From positions 124,001-188,000 of the forward strand of contig NZ_CP028940.1 of NCBI RefSeq assembly GCF_013307205.1: DNA of 64,000 nucleotides, in the 5' to 3' direction. Source of the DNA: Polynucleobacter arcticus (lineage in GTDB: Bacteria > Pseudomonadota > Gammaproteobacteria > Burkholderiales > Burkholderiaceae). A program made the position numbers and the translations under genes. The notes under the pieces were generated by a model, which saw nothing but the letters and a program-made list of their open reading frames with translations, was not told the DNA's origin and made no database searches. This document shows, one piece after another, positions 49,922 through 58,082 of this stretch. How positions within the stretch are numbered: the first letter of the stretch is position 1; each line of letters begins with the position of its first letter.

Positions 49922-51337
49922 ATGCTGATTTGGTTTGTCGTCATTTATTGGGTGATATCTGTCGGTATCGGTCTTTGGGCCGCGCTCAGGGTTAAAAACA
50001 CCGCAGATTTTGCAGCCGCTGGCCACAGCCTCCCATTGCCGATTGTTACTGCTACTGTATTTGCCACTTGGTTCGGTTCTGAAGCGGTACTAGGTATTCC
50101 AGCTACTTTTCTGAAAGAAGGGCTTGGTGGAATAGTCTCCGATCCCTTCGGTTCTTCAATGTGCCTGATCTTGGTTGGCCTCTTTTTTGCTCGCCATCTA
50201 TACAACCGTCGCATGCTGACGATTGGTGATTTCTTTAGGGAAAAGTATGGTCGTACGGTAGAGGTTTTAGTCACACTCTGTATTGTGGTTTCTTATTTGG
50301 GTTGGGTTGCTGCGCAGATTAAAGCCTTGGGCTTAGTCTTCAATGTCGTATCTGATGGCGGTATCTCTCAAACTGGCGGCATGTTGATTGGTGCAGGTAG
50401 CGTGTTGATCTACACCCTCTTCGGTGGCATGTGGTCAGTAGCGATCACCGACTTCATTCAGATGATCATCATTGTGGTGGGCATGCTTTATATTGGCGGT
50501 GAGATAACAGCCCAAACTGGGGGTGTTGGTGTGGTGCTCGAGCATGCATCTGCTGCCGGACAGTTCTCCAACTTCTGGCCAGACATGAACCTCGCCTCCA
50601 TACTGGGATTTACGGCTGCCTTATGCACCATGATGTTGGGTTCGATTCCGCAGCAGGATGTTTTTCAACGGATTACTTCATCCAAGAATGTCAATATCGC
50701 GGTGCAAGCAGCTTTATTGGGTGGCGTGCTGTATTTCATTTTTGCCTTTGTCCCGCTATTTCTCGCCTACTCAGCCACCATCATTGACCCGGATTTAGTA
50801 AAGCAGTATCTCCATACGGATCCACAAATGATTTTGCCTAAGCTAATCTTGAATCACGCGCCATTGATTGCCCAGGTCATGTTTTTTGGCGCCTTACTAT
50901 CAGCTATTAAAAGTTGTGCCAGCGCTACTTTGCTAGCCCCTTCTGTGACGTTTGCAGAAAATATTGTGAAGGGCTTTTATAAGCAGCTATCAGATCAAGC
51001 CTTATTGAAAGTCATGCGCATTACGGTCCTCTGTTTTACAGTCGCCGTAACCTTTTTTGCCATTAACTCTGAGTTATCGATATTTAAGATGGTGGAGAGC
51101 GCTTATAAAGTCACTCTAGTTGCTGCTTTTGTGCCCTTGGCGTTTGGGGTGTACTGGTCGAAAGCCAATTCTCTTGGTGGATTGTTGTCTGTTCTGGGCG
51201 GTCTCACTGTCTGGATTGCTTGCGAAATACTAGCCCCCCATGCCATCCTGCCCCCTCAATTGGCTGGACTTTTCGCAAGCATCGTCGGCATGCTCTTGGG
51301 GGGATTGCTACCTAGGGCGCAATTGAGCCCCAATTGA
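49922..51337 (+). CDS. Sodium:solute symporter (SSS family)
   Basis: Integral membrane transporter of 471 aa with about 12–13 spans. Family traits: WFGSEAVLGIPATFLKEGLGG near residue 43, GDFFREKYGRTVEVLVTL, IYTLFGGMWSVAITDFIQM (the conserved TDxxQ region) near residue 165, and GSIPQQDVFQRITSSKN. The substrate is not evident; the family takes proline, pantothenate, acetate and others. GGAGA lies before the ATG. Genes after it on the plus strand are panE-like and, further on, the reductase-B-like gene, which may share a pathway. Confidence 0.9.
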   Translation: MLIWFVVIYWVISVGIGLWAALRVKNTADFAAAGHSLPLPIVTATVFATWFGSEAVLGIPATFLKEGLGGIVSDPFGSSMCLILVGLFFARHLYNRRMLTIGDFFREKYGRTVEVLVTLCIVVSYLGWVAAQIKALGLVFNVVSDGGISQTGGMLIGAGSVLIYTLFGGMWSVAITDFIQMIIIVVGMLYIGGEITAQTGGVGVVLEHASAAGQFSNFWPDMNLASILGFTAALCTMMLGSIPQQDVFQRITSSKNVNIAVQAALLGGVLYFIFAFVPLFLAYSATIIDPDLVKQYLHTDPQMILPKLILNHAPLIAQVMFFGALLSAIKSCASATLLAPSVTFAENIVKGFYKQLSDQALLKVMRITVLCFTVAVTFFAINSELSIFKMVESAYKVTLVAAFVPLAFGVYWSKANSLGGLLSVLGGLTVWIACEILAPHAILPPQLAGLFASIVGMLLGGLLPRAQLSPN

Positions 51338-51376
51338 TTGGCTAGTTACACATAAAGTGCTCAAAAATTAGGCATA

Positions 51377-51414
51377 AATATTTTGTTGCACTGCAAAATA
51401 TTCTCCACTAATAT
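51377..51414 (+). promoter_or_regulatory. Promoter with operator-like dyad upstream of the panE-like gene
   Basis: TTGCAC (51386–51391), a 17-bp spacer and TAATAT (51409–51414) form a good sigma-70 promoter. A 9-bp inverted repeat AATATTTTG/CAAAATATT (51377–51385 and 51394–51402) wraps the −35 element, a common layout for repressor binding. Confidence 0.6.
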
Positions 51415-51452
51415 GACATTAATTCAATATTTCTTATCTTTATGGAGTCTTT

Positions 51453-52472
51453 ATGAAAATCTGTGTAATCGGTGGAGGAGGCGCTATTGGCGGCTACCTT
51501 GCAGTCATGTTGGCACGTGCTGGCAATGATGTCACTGTAGTTGCGCGTGGCGCTACTTTGGCAGCCATTAAAGAGCGTGGCCTGGCATTAATCATGAATG
51601 ACCAGCCTGAGCCGTTGGTGGCACAGGTAAAGGCAGTTGAGAAAATCACAGATGCTCAAACTCCAGATGTGGTCATCCTCGCTGTTAAAGCCCACCAGGT
51701 TGAGCCCATTATTGATGATCTTGCTTCAATCATGGGTCCAGATACGATTTTGATTCCGATGCAAAACGGTATTCCTTGGTGGTACTTCCAGAAACTGGGC
51801 GGTGACTATCAGGATCACTCGGTTGAAACGGTCGATGCTGGCGGTGTGGCTAAGAAGGCAATCAACCCGAACAATATTATTGGTTGCGTAGTGTATCCAG
51901 CTACCTTTACTCAGGCCCCTGGTGTCATTCGTCACGTAGAGGGCAACCGCTTTCCATTGGGTGAGCTCGATGGCCAAGTAACAGAGCGTATTCAGAAGGT
52001 ATCTGAAATGATGGCCGCCGCTGGATTTAAATCTCCAGTGTTGGAGGACATTCGTTCTGAAATTTGGTTGAAGTTATGGGGCAATATGACCTTCAACCCA
52101 ATTAGCTCTCTGACTCATGGAACGTTGGAAGGTATTTGCCAATATCCGCTGACTAAAGAATTGGCTCGCAACATGATGGCTGAAGCGCAAACTATTGCAG
52201 AGAAGTTAGGCGTCACTTTCCGTGTAGATATTGAACGTCGTATCGCGGGCGCTGAAAAAGTCGGCAAGCACAAAACATCGATGCTGCAAGATTTAGAGGC
52301 GGGTCGCAGTTTAGAGATTGATGCCTTATTGGGCTCTGTGATTGAGCTAGGCACGATTACTGAAACACCAACACCGTGTTTAAGTACTGTTTTTGCATTA
52401 ACTAAGTATCTTGATGAAAATGTTCAGGTCTCTAAAGGTAGTTTGGCCTTGCCATCTGTTTCAGGTTACTAA
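51453..52472 (+). CDS. Ketopantoate reductase-like oxidoreductase (ApbA/PanE family)
   Basis: NADPH-dependent reductase of 339 aa with the Rossmann loop GGGGAIGGYLAVMLARAG at residues 6–23, the MQNGIPWWYFQKLGG segment, and the C-terminal catalytic-lysine region EIWLKLWGNMTFNPISSLT. It is annotated as 2-dehydropantoate 2-reductase in many genomes, but this longer branch (about 340 aa) often acts on other substrates, so panE is not assigned. It has its own promoter. Neighbours: symporter upstream, convergent FAH hydrolase downstream beyond a terminator. Confidence 0.85.
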   Translation: MKICVIGGGGAIGGYLAVMLARAGNDVTVVARGATLAAIKERGLALIMNDQPEPLVAQVKAVEKITDAQTPDVVILAVKAHQVEPIIDDLASIMGPDTILIPMQNGIPWWYFQKLGGDYQDHSVETVDAGGVAKKAINPNNIIGCVVYPATFTQAPGVIRHVEGNRFPLGELDGQVTERIQKVSEMMAAAGFKSPVLEDIRSEIWLKLWGNMTFNPISSLTHGTLEGICQYPLTKELARNMMAEAQTIAEKLGVTFRVDIERRIAGAEKVGKHKTSMLQDLEAGRSLEIDALLGSVIELGTITETPTPCLSTVFALTKYLDENVQVSKGSLALPSVSGY

Positions 52473-52495
52473 GCATTTACAGTAGCTGAGCATTA

Positions 52496-52530
52496 AAAAA
52501 CCCTCACCACTAAACATGGCGAGGGTTTAT
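52496..52530. terminator. Bidirectional terminator between the panE-like and FAH genes
   Basis: AAACCCTCACC (52498–52508) and GGCGAGGGTTT (52518–52528) form an 11-bp stem with one mismatch. A-run before and T-rich stretch after let it work for both convergent genes. Confidence 0.85.
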
Positions 52531-52569
52531 CTTTTGAGGCCCTGGTTTTAAATCAGCCGTCTTAATGGC

Positions 52570-53337
52570 TTATTCGAAGCGATTATCTAAACGCCCAACA
52601 CCATCAATGATGATGCTGACATTGCTACCGGGTTTCATAGAGCCAACGCCTACAGAAGTTCCGCAGGCGATGATGTCACCAGCTTGTAATGGGACATCCT
52701 GAGAGATCAGGCTAACCAGTTTGGCTGGTGGAAAAATCATGTCAGCGATGGGGTAGTTCTGACGCTCTTGATCATTTAAGATTGTTTTAATGGTGAGTTT
52801 GCTGGGATCTACATCCGTGGTGATGTAGGGGCCAAAGACGCCAAAAGTATTAAAACTCTTCGAGCGCGTCCACTGTGCATATCCTGGATCGCGATTCAAA
52901 ATCTCAATCGCAGTTACATCGTTGATGCAGGTATAGCCAAAAATAACATGAGCTGCTTGTGCTTCATCCATCTCATGGCAGGGCTTGCCAATCACAATGC
53001 CCAGCTCACCTTCATAAACTACTTTTCCAGAGTATGACTTTGGGGCGCGAATGACTTGGTTGGCAGCTAAGAAAGAATTATTTCCTTTGAGGAAGTACAG
53101 AGGCTCGGCAGGTACTGCATGCTCGAGCTTAGTAACGAGTGCATGAAAGTTATCTACCATGGCAATCATTTTTGTGGGTATGCATGGGATATCAATAGTG
53201 ACATCGGATAGCTTGACAGTTTCACCTGTTGCCTGGGGGTGATTAAATAGGTCCCCGGTATAAATAGCAATCTGATCACCGTGTACTTGTCCTAAGCCGG
53301 ATTTACCTTGATGATGAAATCTGAGCCATTGAGCCAT
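52570..53337 (-). CDS. Fumarylacetoacetate hydrolase family protein
   Basis: Metal-dependent FAH-fold enzyme of 255 aa; relatives hydrolyse or decarboxylate beta-diketo acids, or isomerise hydroxymuconates. Metal-ligand motifs: YEGELGIVIGKP near residue 108, the DVTAIEILNRDPGY segment near residue 139, and CGTSVGVGSMKPGSNVSI near residue 225. The true substrate is not clear. AGGA precedes its ATG. It is divergent from the reductase-B-like gene, with 77 bp between, so the two may be controlled together. Confidence 0.9.
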   Translation of the reverse strand: MAQWLRFHHQGKSGLGQVHGDQIAIYTGDLFNHPQATGETVKLSDVTIDIPCIPTKMIAMVDNFHALVTKLEHAVPAEPLYFLKGNNSFLAANQVIRAPKSYSGKVVYEGELGIVIGKPCHEMDEAQAAHVIFGYTCINDVTAIEILNRDPGYAQWTRSKSFNTFGVFGPYITTDVDPSKLTIKTILNDQERQNYPIADMIFPPAKLVSLISQDVPLQAGDIIACGTSVGVGSMKPGSNVSIIIDGVGRLDNRFE

Positions 53338-53414
53338 AATGAGTTTTCCTAATAGTAAATACTGAATAGTGAATAAAAAATATTAAGTAAGCAATATCTT
53401 ACAGGGATGTATTG

Positions 53415-54350
53415 ATGACTCAGAGTTCTGAATTGGCATTTGCGACTGAATTAGATCAGCCGGTTCGGTATATCGAACGGACCCGAAATTACTATCTCGG
53501 TTTGGGATATGAAACACCCTATGTCTGGGCTCACTACAGTGATGTACCTTTTACTCAGCTCAGCAAACCGCTCAATGAATCTATTTTAGGTTTGGTGACT
53601 ACGGCCGTACCTTTTGATGTTAGTAAAGGACCACAGGGTCCTGGCGCGCCATACAATGCAGCGGCGAAGTTTTATGAGCCATACAGTCGATCAATGAATG
53701 AGGATTGGGATTTGCGTATTGCACACGTGGGTATTGATCGACGCAATGCCAATATGGAAGATGTGAATTGCTGGTTTCCGATGAATGCGGCCAAGCGGGC
53801 AGTAGCAGCTAGCCGCATCGGATCATTGGCGCAACATTTTTACGGCTTACCCACTAATCGTAGTCAGCGCCACACGATAGAAGTAGATGCTCCAACTATC
53901 TTAAATAAGATGCGTGAAGATCAAGTGGACATTGCTATATTGATTCCGAATTGCCCCATTTGTCACCAAAGCCAAAGTCTCTTGGCGCGATGCCTGGAGG
54001 AGGCAGGAATTCCGACTGTGATCATGGGAGCAGCGAAAGATATTGTGGAGTACTGCGGTGTGCCACGTTTCTTATTTAGTGATCTTCCACTGGGGAATGC
54101 TGCTGCTTTACCAGATAGCCCTCCGTCGCAAGATTCCAACTTCGAATTGGCTCTACATTTACTTGAAGGTGCGCCGGGACCACGAACAACGGTACAGTCC
54201 CCGTTAGTGTGGGCTTCAGACCCCGCTTGGAAATTAGACTACTCCAATCTAGAGCGACTTTCCCCTAATGAAGTTTTGCTTTTACGTGAAGATGCAGAAA
54301 AAGCACGTATTACTGCGCGTGATCTTAGGGTGAAGAGTGTTGGCACTTAA
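53415..54350 (+). CDS. Glycine/sarcosine/proline reductase subunit B-like protein (cysteine form)
   Basis: A 311-aa protein resembling the GrdB/PrdB family (subunit B of selenoprotein reductases). Seen: RYIERTRNYYLGLGYETPYVWAHY, HVGIDRRNANMEDVNCWFPM near residue 107, SRIGSLAQHFYGLPT, and DIAILIPNCPICHQSQSLLARCLEEAG, with a Cys180-x-x-Cys183 site where the clostridial enzymes use selenocysteine (inferred alignment). VIMGAAKDIVEYCGVPRF follows. There is no UGA in the frame. No subunit A/C or thioredoxin partner is near. Start ATG at 53415 with AGGGA seven bases upstream; function unknown. Confidence 0.65.
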   Translation: MTQSSELAFATELDQPVRYIERTRNYYLGLGYETPYVWAHYSDVPFTQLSKPLNESILGLVTTAVPFDVSKGPQGPGAPYNAAAKFYEPYSRSMNEDWDLRIAHVGIDRRNANMEDVNCWFPMNAAKRAVAASRIGSLAQHFYGLPTNRSQRHTIEVDAPTILNKMREDQVDIAILIPNCPICHQSQSLLARCLEEAGIPTVIMGAAKDIVEYCGVPRFLFSDLPLGNAAALPDSPPSQDSNFELALHLLEGAPGPRTTVQSPLVWASDPAWKLDYSNLERLSPNEVLLLREDAEKARITARDLRVKSVGT

Positions 54351-55351
54351 GTTTGTCTAGATAGTGAGTATTGGCACAAGGCATGTAACGCTGCTGTCGC
54401 TTCATTTTGTGGGAAGTCCTTGAGGCATTCGAGTGCAAGCAGTATTTCTCGCTGAGCTGCAGCTTGGGTGTAATCCAAGGCCCCTGAGCTTTGAACTGCG
54501 CTCAGAATTTGTAAAAAGACGTCATCTGGTAAATCCTGATTTTGTTCGATAGCTGCTCTGACCAATAAGCGCTCTTCAGTGCTGCCATTCTCAAGCAGAT
54601 AAATCAGTGGGAGCGTGGGCTTACCCTCTCTTAAGTCATCACCAGCATTTTTCCCCATTTGAGATGCGTCTGCGGTGTAATCCAGAAGGTCATCCATTAA
54701 TTGGAAGGCGGTGCCAATGTGGCGACCAAAAGCAGCAGATTGCTCTCTTAGTGCGCTATTGGCGCCGGCTAGAATGGCCCCCAGCTCAGTTGACGCCTCA
54801 AATAGCTTGGCCGTTTTATAGCGAATCACCCTCAGATAGCTCTCTTCATCTACTTCGGGGTCATTCATGTTGAGCAGCTGTAAAACCTCTCCTTCAGCAA
54901 TTGTGTTGGTTGCATCAGAGAGAATTTCCATGACCCGAAGGTCATTGGGCCCTACCATCATCTGAAAAGCCCTGGAGTACAGAAAGTCCCCAACCAATAC
55001 GCTTGCAGCATTGCCAAAAGCAGCATTGGCAGTTTCTCGACCCCTTCTGAGGGTGGATTCATCAACAACGTCATCATGCAAGAGGGTGGCTGTATGGATA
55101 AATTCCACTACTGCAGCCAGTTCTCGGGCATGGGGGGTTTCTTGGCCATTCGCCAATGCTTTGCTGATCAACAGTAATAGGGCTGGCCTAACCCGCTTAC
55201 CACCTGCTTGGATGATATAAGTAGATATTTGGTCGATTAAGGCGACTTTTGAGGCTAGTCGTAAACGGATAACCTCGTCTAAAGCCTTGAAATCTAAGGC
55301 AATTGGGGCCAAAATTTGGCTTAACTCATTGGTTTTGACACTGATGGACAT
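54347..55351 (-). CDS. ispB: Octaprenyl diphosphate synthase IspB
   Basis: Trans-prenyl transferase making the octaprenyl side chain of ubiquinone. First aspartate-rich motif LLHDDVVDESTLRRG near residue 93, second FQLMDDLLDYTADASQMGKNAGDDL near residue 217; GGKRVRPALLLL binds the diphosphate. At 334 aa it is typical. Its end overlaps the convergent reductase-B-like gene by 4 bp, and its start is divergent from rplU. No clear ribosome binding site; a TATTAT lies eight bases before the ATG. Confidence 0.93.
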   Translation of the reverse strand: MSISVKTNELSQILAPIALDFKALDEVIRLRLASKVALIDQISTYIIQAGGKRVRPALLLLISKALANGQETPHARELAAVVEFIHTATLLHDDVVDESTLRRGRETANAAFGNAASVLVGDFLYSRAFQMMVGPNDLRVMEILSDATNTIAEGEVLQLLNMNDPEVDEESYLRVIRYKTAKLFEASTELGAILAGANSALREQSAAFGRHIGTAFQLMDDLLDYTADASQMGKNAGDDLREGKPTLPLIYLLENGSTEERLLVRAAIEQNQDLPDDVFLQILSAVQSSGALDYTQAAAQREILLALECLKDFPQNEATAALHALCQYSLSRQT

Positions 55352-55363
55352 GCAAGATATAAT
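55335..55363 (+). promoter_or_regulatory. Full-consensus sigma-70 promoter of rplU–rpmA
   Basis: TTGACA (55335–55340), exactly 17 bp, then TATAAT (55358–55363): a perfect match to the sigma-70 consensus in both hexamers and spacing. The −35 and most of the spacer lie inside the start of the divergent ispB coding region. Transcription should start near 55370, leaving a leader of about 57 nt. Confidence 0.9.
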
Positions 55364-55372
55364 AATCGGCTT

Positions 55373-55395
55373 AGCTCATCCAGGGTGGATTAGCT
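55373..55395 (+). promoter_or_regulatory. Hairpin in the rplU leader
   Basis: AGCTCATCC (55373–55381), loop AGGGT, GGATTAGCT (55387–55395): a 9-bp stem with one C·T mismatch, at the very 5' end of the predicted mRNA. It may stabilise the mRNA or bind ribosomal protein L21 for feedback control. Confidence 0.5.
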
Positions 55396-55426
55396 TAAAC
55401 GTAGAATTAATTTGAGGTTTCACACC

Positions 55427-55738
55427 ATGTACGCGGTCATAAAAACCGGTGGCAAACAGTATAAAGTTGCTGCAGGCGAAAAATTGAAAATAGAACAGAT
55501 ACCAGCGGAAATCGGCAGCGAAATCACTCTTGACCAAGTCCTCGCCGTCGGCGAAGGCGCTTCACTCAAATTGGGTGATCCATTGGTTAATGGTGCAGCT
55601 GTGATGGCCACTGTCGTCTCCCAGGGACGTCACGATAAAGTGACAATCTTTAAGATGCGCCGTCGCAAGCATTATCAAAAGCACCAAGGCCATCGTCAGA
55701 ATTACACAGAAATTCTGATTAACACGATTAAAGCCTAA
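55427..55738 (+). CDS. rplU: Large ribosomal subunit protein bL21
   Basis: Ribosomal protein L21 of the 50S subunit. The ATG at 55427 gives 103 aa, starting [20 protein letters not shown], the family N-terminus, and ending with the basic tail [17 protein letters not shown]. An earlier in-frame codon at 55412 would add five residues without support. It is followed by rpmA after 33 bp, the usual order. Confidence 0.98.
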   Translation: MYAVIKTGGKQYKVAAGEKLKIEQIPAEIGSEITLDQVLAVGEGASLKLGDPLVNGAAVMATVVSQGRHDKVTIFKMRRRKHYQKHQGHRQNYTEILINTIKA

Positions 55739-55771
55739 TTTAGGCTAACGGCTCAATAGCAGGAGAAAGAT

Positions 55772-56032
55772 ATGGCACAGAAAAAAGGCGGCGGCTCGAC
55801 ACGAAATGGCCGCGACTCAGAATCGAAACGCTTAGGCGTTAAGGTATTTGGCGGCGAGCAAATCAATGCTGGCAGCATCATTATTCGCCAACGTGGCACA
55901 CGTGTTCATCCGGGTGCAAACGTTGGTATTGGTAAAGATCACACTCTGTTCGCCTTAGTTGATGGACAAGTGGAATTTGGCGTTAAGGGTGCTTTGAAGA
56001 AGGCCCAGGTTTCAGTTCTCCCGCGTTCATAA
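55772..56032 (+). CDS. rpmA: Large ribosomal subunit protein bL27
   Basis: Ribosomal protein L27, whose N-terminus reaches the peptidyl transferase centre. 86 aa starting [20 protein letters not shown], with the conserved [25 protein letters not shown] block. The N-terminus is the uncleaved type. AGGAGAAAG precedes the ATG. Ends before a strong terminator. Confidence 0.98.
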   Translation: MAQKKGGGSTRNGRDSESKRLGVKVFGGEQINAGSIIIRQRGTRVHPGANVGIGKDHTLFALVDGQVEFGVKGALKKAQVSVLPRS

Positions 56033-56090
56033 GACGCCTGACTGAGATACGTTTGATTCAGATTTATTCCGAATTTAACTCTTAGGAACA

Positions 56091-56115
56091 GGCCTCGCTA
56101 AGCGAGGCCTTTTTT
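56091..56115 (+). terminator. Rho-independent terminator after rpmA, directly before obg
   Basis: GGCCTCGC (56091–56098), loop TAA, GCGAGGCC (56102–56109), then TTTTTT (56110–56115). It ends only four bases before the obg ATG, so obg must be expressed by readthrough or from a promoter within rpmA/terminator. The GAGG in the right arm (56104–56107) is also the only ribosome-binding-like sequence for obg. Confidence 0.93.
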
Positions 56116-56119
56116 ATTC

Positions 56120-57214
56120 ATGAAATTTATAGACGAAGCTCGTATTGAAGTCATTGCTGGCCAAGGTGGCGCTGGGAGTGCCTCCATGCGCCGCGAAAAG
56201 TTTATCGAATTCGGTGGACCTGACGGTGGTGATGGTGGAAAAGGCGGAAGCGTATGGGCTACCGCTGACCGTAACATCAATACGCTGATTGACTATCGCT
56301 ACGCTAAAACGCACACTGCAAAAAATGGTGAGCCAGGCCGCGGCGCAGACTGTTATGGTCGCGCGGGTGATGATATTGAATTACGTATGCCGGTTGGCAC
56401 CATCATTTCTGATTATGAAACGGGTGAGCCAATTGCGGACTTAACCACCCATGGCGAGCGTCTTTGCTTGGCGCAGGGCGGTGTTGGTGGCTGGGGAAAC
56501 ATTCACTTTAAGAGCAGCACGAACCGAGCCCCACGTCAGAAAACCAATGGCAAGGATGGAGAGCGTCGTAAGCTCAAGCTCGAATTAAAGGTATTGGCTG
56601 ATGTTGGTTTATTGGGCATGCCAAACGCCGGAAAATCTACCTTGATTACCGCCGTATCCAATGCGCGACCAAAGATTGCTGATTATCCATTTACAACACT
56701 GCATCCGAATTTAGGGGTGGTACGTGTAGGTGCCGAGCGTAGCTTCGTGATTGCGGATATCCCAGGTTTGATTGAAGGTGCTGCAGAAGGTGCTGGTCTT
56801 GGCCATCGCTTCTTAAGGCACTTGCAGCGTACAGGCGTACTGTTGCATTTAGTAGATATTGCTCCATTTGATGAGAACATTGATCCGGTAGCAGATGCTG
56901 TAGCGATCGTAAATGAATTACGTAAGTACGATGAAGCACTCGTTGAAAAGCCACGTTGGTTAGTGTTGAATAAAGTCGACATGATCCCTGAAGAGGATCG
57001 TAAACAAGTCGTCGCTGACTTCATTAAGCGCTTTAAGTGGAAAGGTCCTGTATTTGAGATCTCTGCTTTGACAGGCTTGGGCTGCGATAAGCTTTGTTAC
57101 TCTTTGCAGGACTACTTAGATTCTGTTCGCAAAGATCGTGATGATGCGGACGAGCGTGCAGCCGACCCTCGTTATCAAGATCAAGCTCCACCAGAAGATA
57201 AAGCAGTAGATTAA
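56120..57214 (+). CDS. obg: GTPase Obg/CgtA
   Basis: Essential GTPase involved in 50S ribosome assembly and stress response. The glycine-rich N-terminal Obg fold ([20 protein letters not shown]) is followed by the G domain: G1 [12 protein letters not shown] near residue 168, G3 [17 protein letters not shown] near residue 213, G4 NKVD near residue 285. The C-terminus is short and acidic. Length 364 aa. The start follows a terminator at once (see above). proB follows 28 bp downstream. Confidence 0.97.
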   Translation: MKFIDEARIEVIAGQGGAGSASMRREKFIEFGGPDGGDGGKGGSVWATADRNINTLIDYRYAKTHTAKNGEPGRGADCYGRAGDDIELRMPVGTIISDYETGEPIADLTTHGERLCLAQGGVGGWGNIHFKSSTNRAPRQKTNGKDGERRKLKLELKVLADVGLLGMPNAGKSTLITAVSNARPKIADYPFTTLHPNLGVVRVGAERSFVIADIPGLIEGAAEGAGLGHRFLRHLQRTGVLLHLVDIAPFDENIDPVADAVAIVNELRKYDEALVEKPRWLVLNKVDMIPEEDRKQVVADFIKRFKWKGPVFEISALTGLGCDKLCYSLQDYLDSVRKDRDDADERAADPRYQDQAPPEDKAVD

Positions 57215-57242
57215 ATAATTGTCATTTGAATATGCATTCGAT

Positions 57243-58025
57243 ATGAATACTCAGAAAGCAAAACGTATTGTTGTCAAAGTAGGTTCAAGCCTGGTCACCA
57301 ACAATGGGGAAGGCTTGGATCATGCAGCTATTGCGATGTGGGCTGAGCAGATGGCCGCATTGTTGGGTGATGGCCATGAGGTTCTGATGGTGAGCTCCGG
57401 TGCGATTGCTGAAGGAATGCAACGTCTTGGATGGACAAAGCGTCCCCAAGAAATTCATCAGCTGCAAGCGGCTGCTGCAGTGGGTCAGATGGGTTTAGTG
57501 CAAGTCTATGAGACTTGTTTTGCACGTTTTAATTTACGCAGTGCTCAGGTCCTGCTGACGAACGCAGATTTAGCGAATGCAGAGCGTAATGCCAACGCTA
57601 AGGCAACTTTAGATACCTTATTGAAGTTGGGTGTTGTGCCCATCATCAATGAAAACGATACTGTGGTTACCGATGAAATTAAGTTTGGTGATAACGATAG
57701 TTTGGCTGCTTTGGTAACCAATTTAATTCATGCGGATCTGTTGGTGATCTTAACTGATCAGGGCGGTTTATTTACTGCTGACCCACGGAAAGATACTTCA
57801 GCCACTTTGCTAGGCGATGCTGTTGCGGGTGATCCCGCTTTAGAAAAAATCGCTGGTGGCGCTGCAAGTGAGCTGAGCAAGGGCGGCATGCTAACCAAAG
57901 TATTGGCAGCGAAAGTCGCCGCTCAAACTGGTGCGACTACTGTGATTGCTTCTGGGCGAGAATCAAATGTCCTTATTCGCCTGATGGATGGCGAAAAAAT
58001 AGGCACTCGTTTAGTTGCTGCTTAA
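57243..58025 (+). CDS. proB: Glutamate 5-kinase ProB, without PUA domain
   Basis: First step of proline synthesis. The amino-acid kinase domain is complete: [11 protein letters not shown] near residue 9, [40 protein letters not shown] near residue 138, [15 protein letters not shown], and [13 protein letters not shown]. The chain stops at 260 aa soon after this domain; the C-terminal PUA domain of E. coli ProB (367 aa) is absent. In E. coli removal of PUA keeps activity but alters feedback by proline. The frame after the stop encodes no PUA, so this is not a point mutation. Start at ATG 57243; no ribosome binding site is clear. Confidence 0.93.
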   Translation: MNTQKAKRIVVKVGSSLVTNNGEGLDHAAIAMWAEQMAALLGDGHEVLMVSSGAIAEGMQRLGWTKRPQEIHQLQAAAAVGQMGLVQVYETCFARFNLRSAQVLLTNADLANAERNANAKATLDTLLKLGVVPIINENDTVVTDEIKFGDNDSLAALVTNLIHADLLVILTDQGGLFTADPRKDTSATLLGDAVAGDPALEKIAGGAASELSKGGMLTKVLAAKVAAQTGATTVIASGRESNVLIRLMDGEKIGTRLVAA

Positions 58026-58082
58026 TGACTGCTAAGTTGCCTTCAGTCAGATGCGCACAAAAAAATCTACTCAATACAAAAT

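Noticed and set aside
53950..53965. Selenocysteine insertion in the reductase-B-like gene
   Set aside because: No in-frame TGA is present; the expected position is encoded by TGC (Cys).
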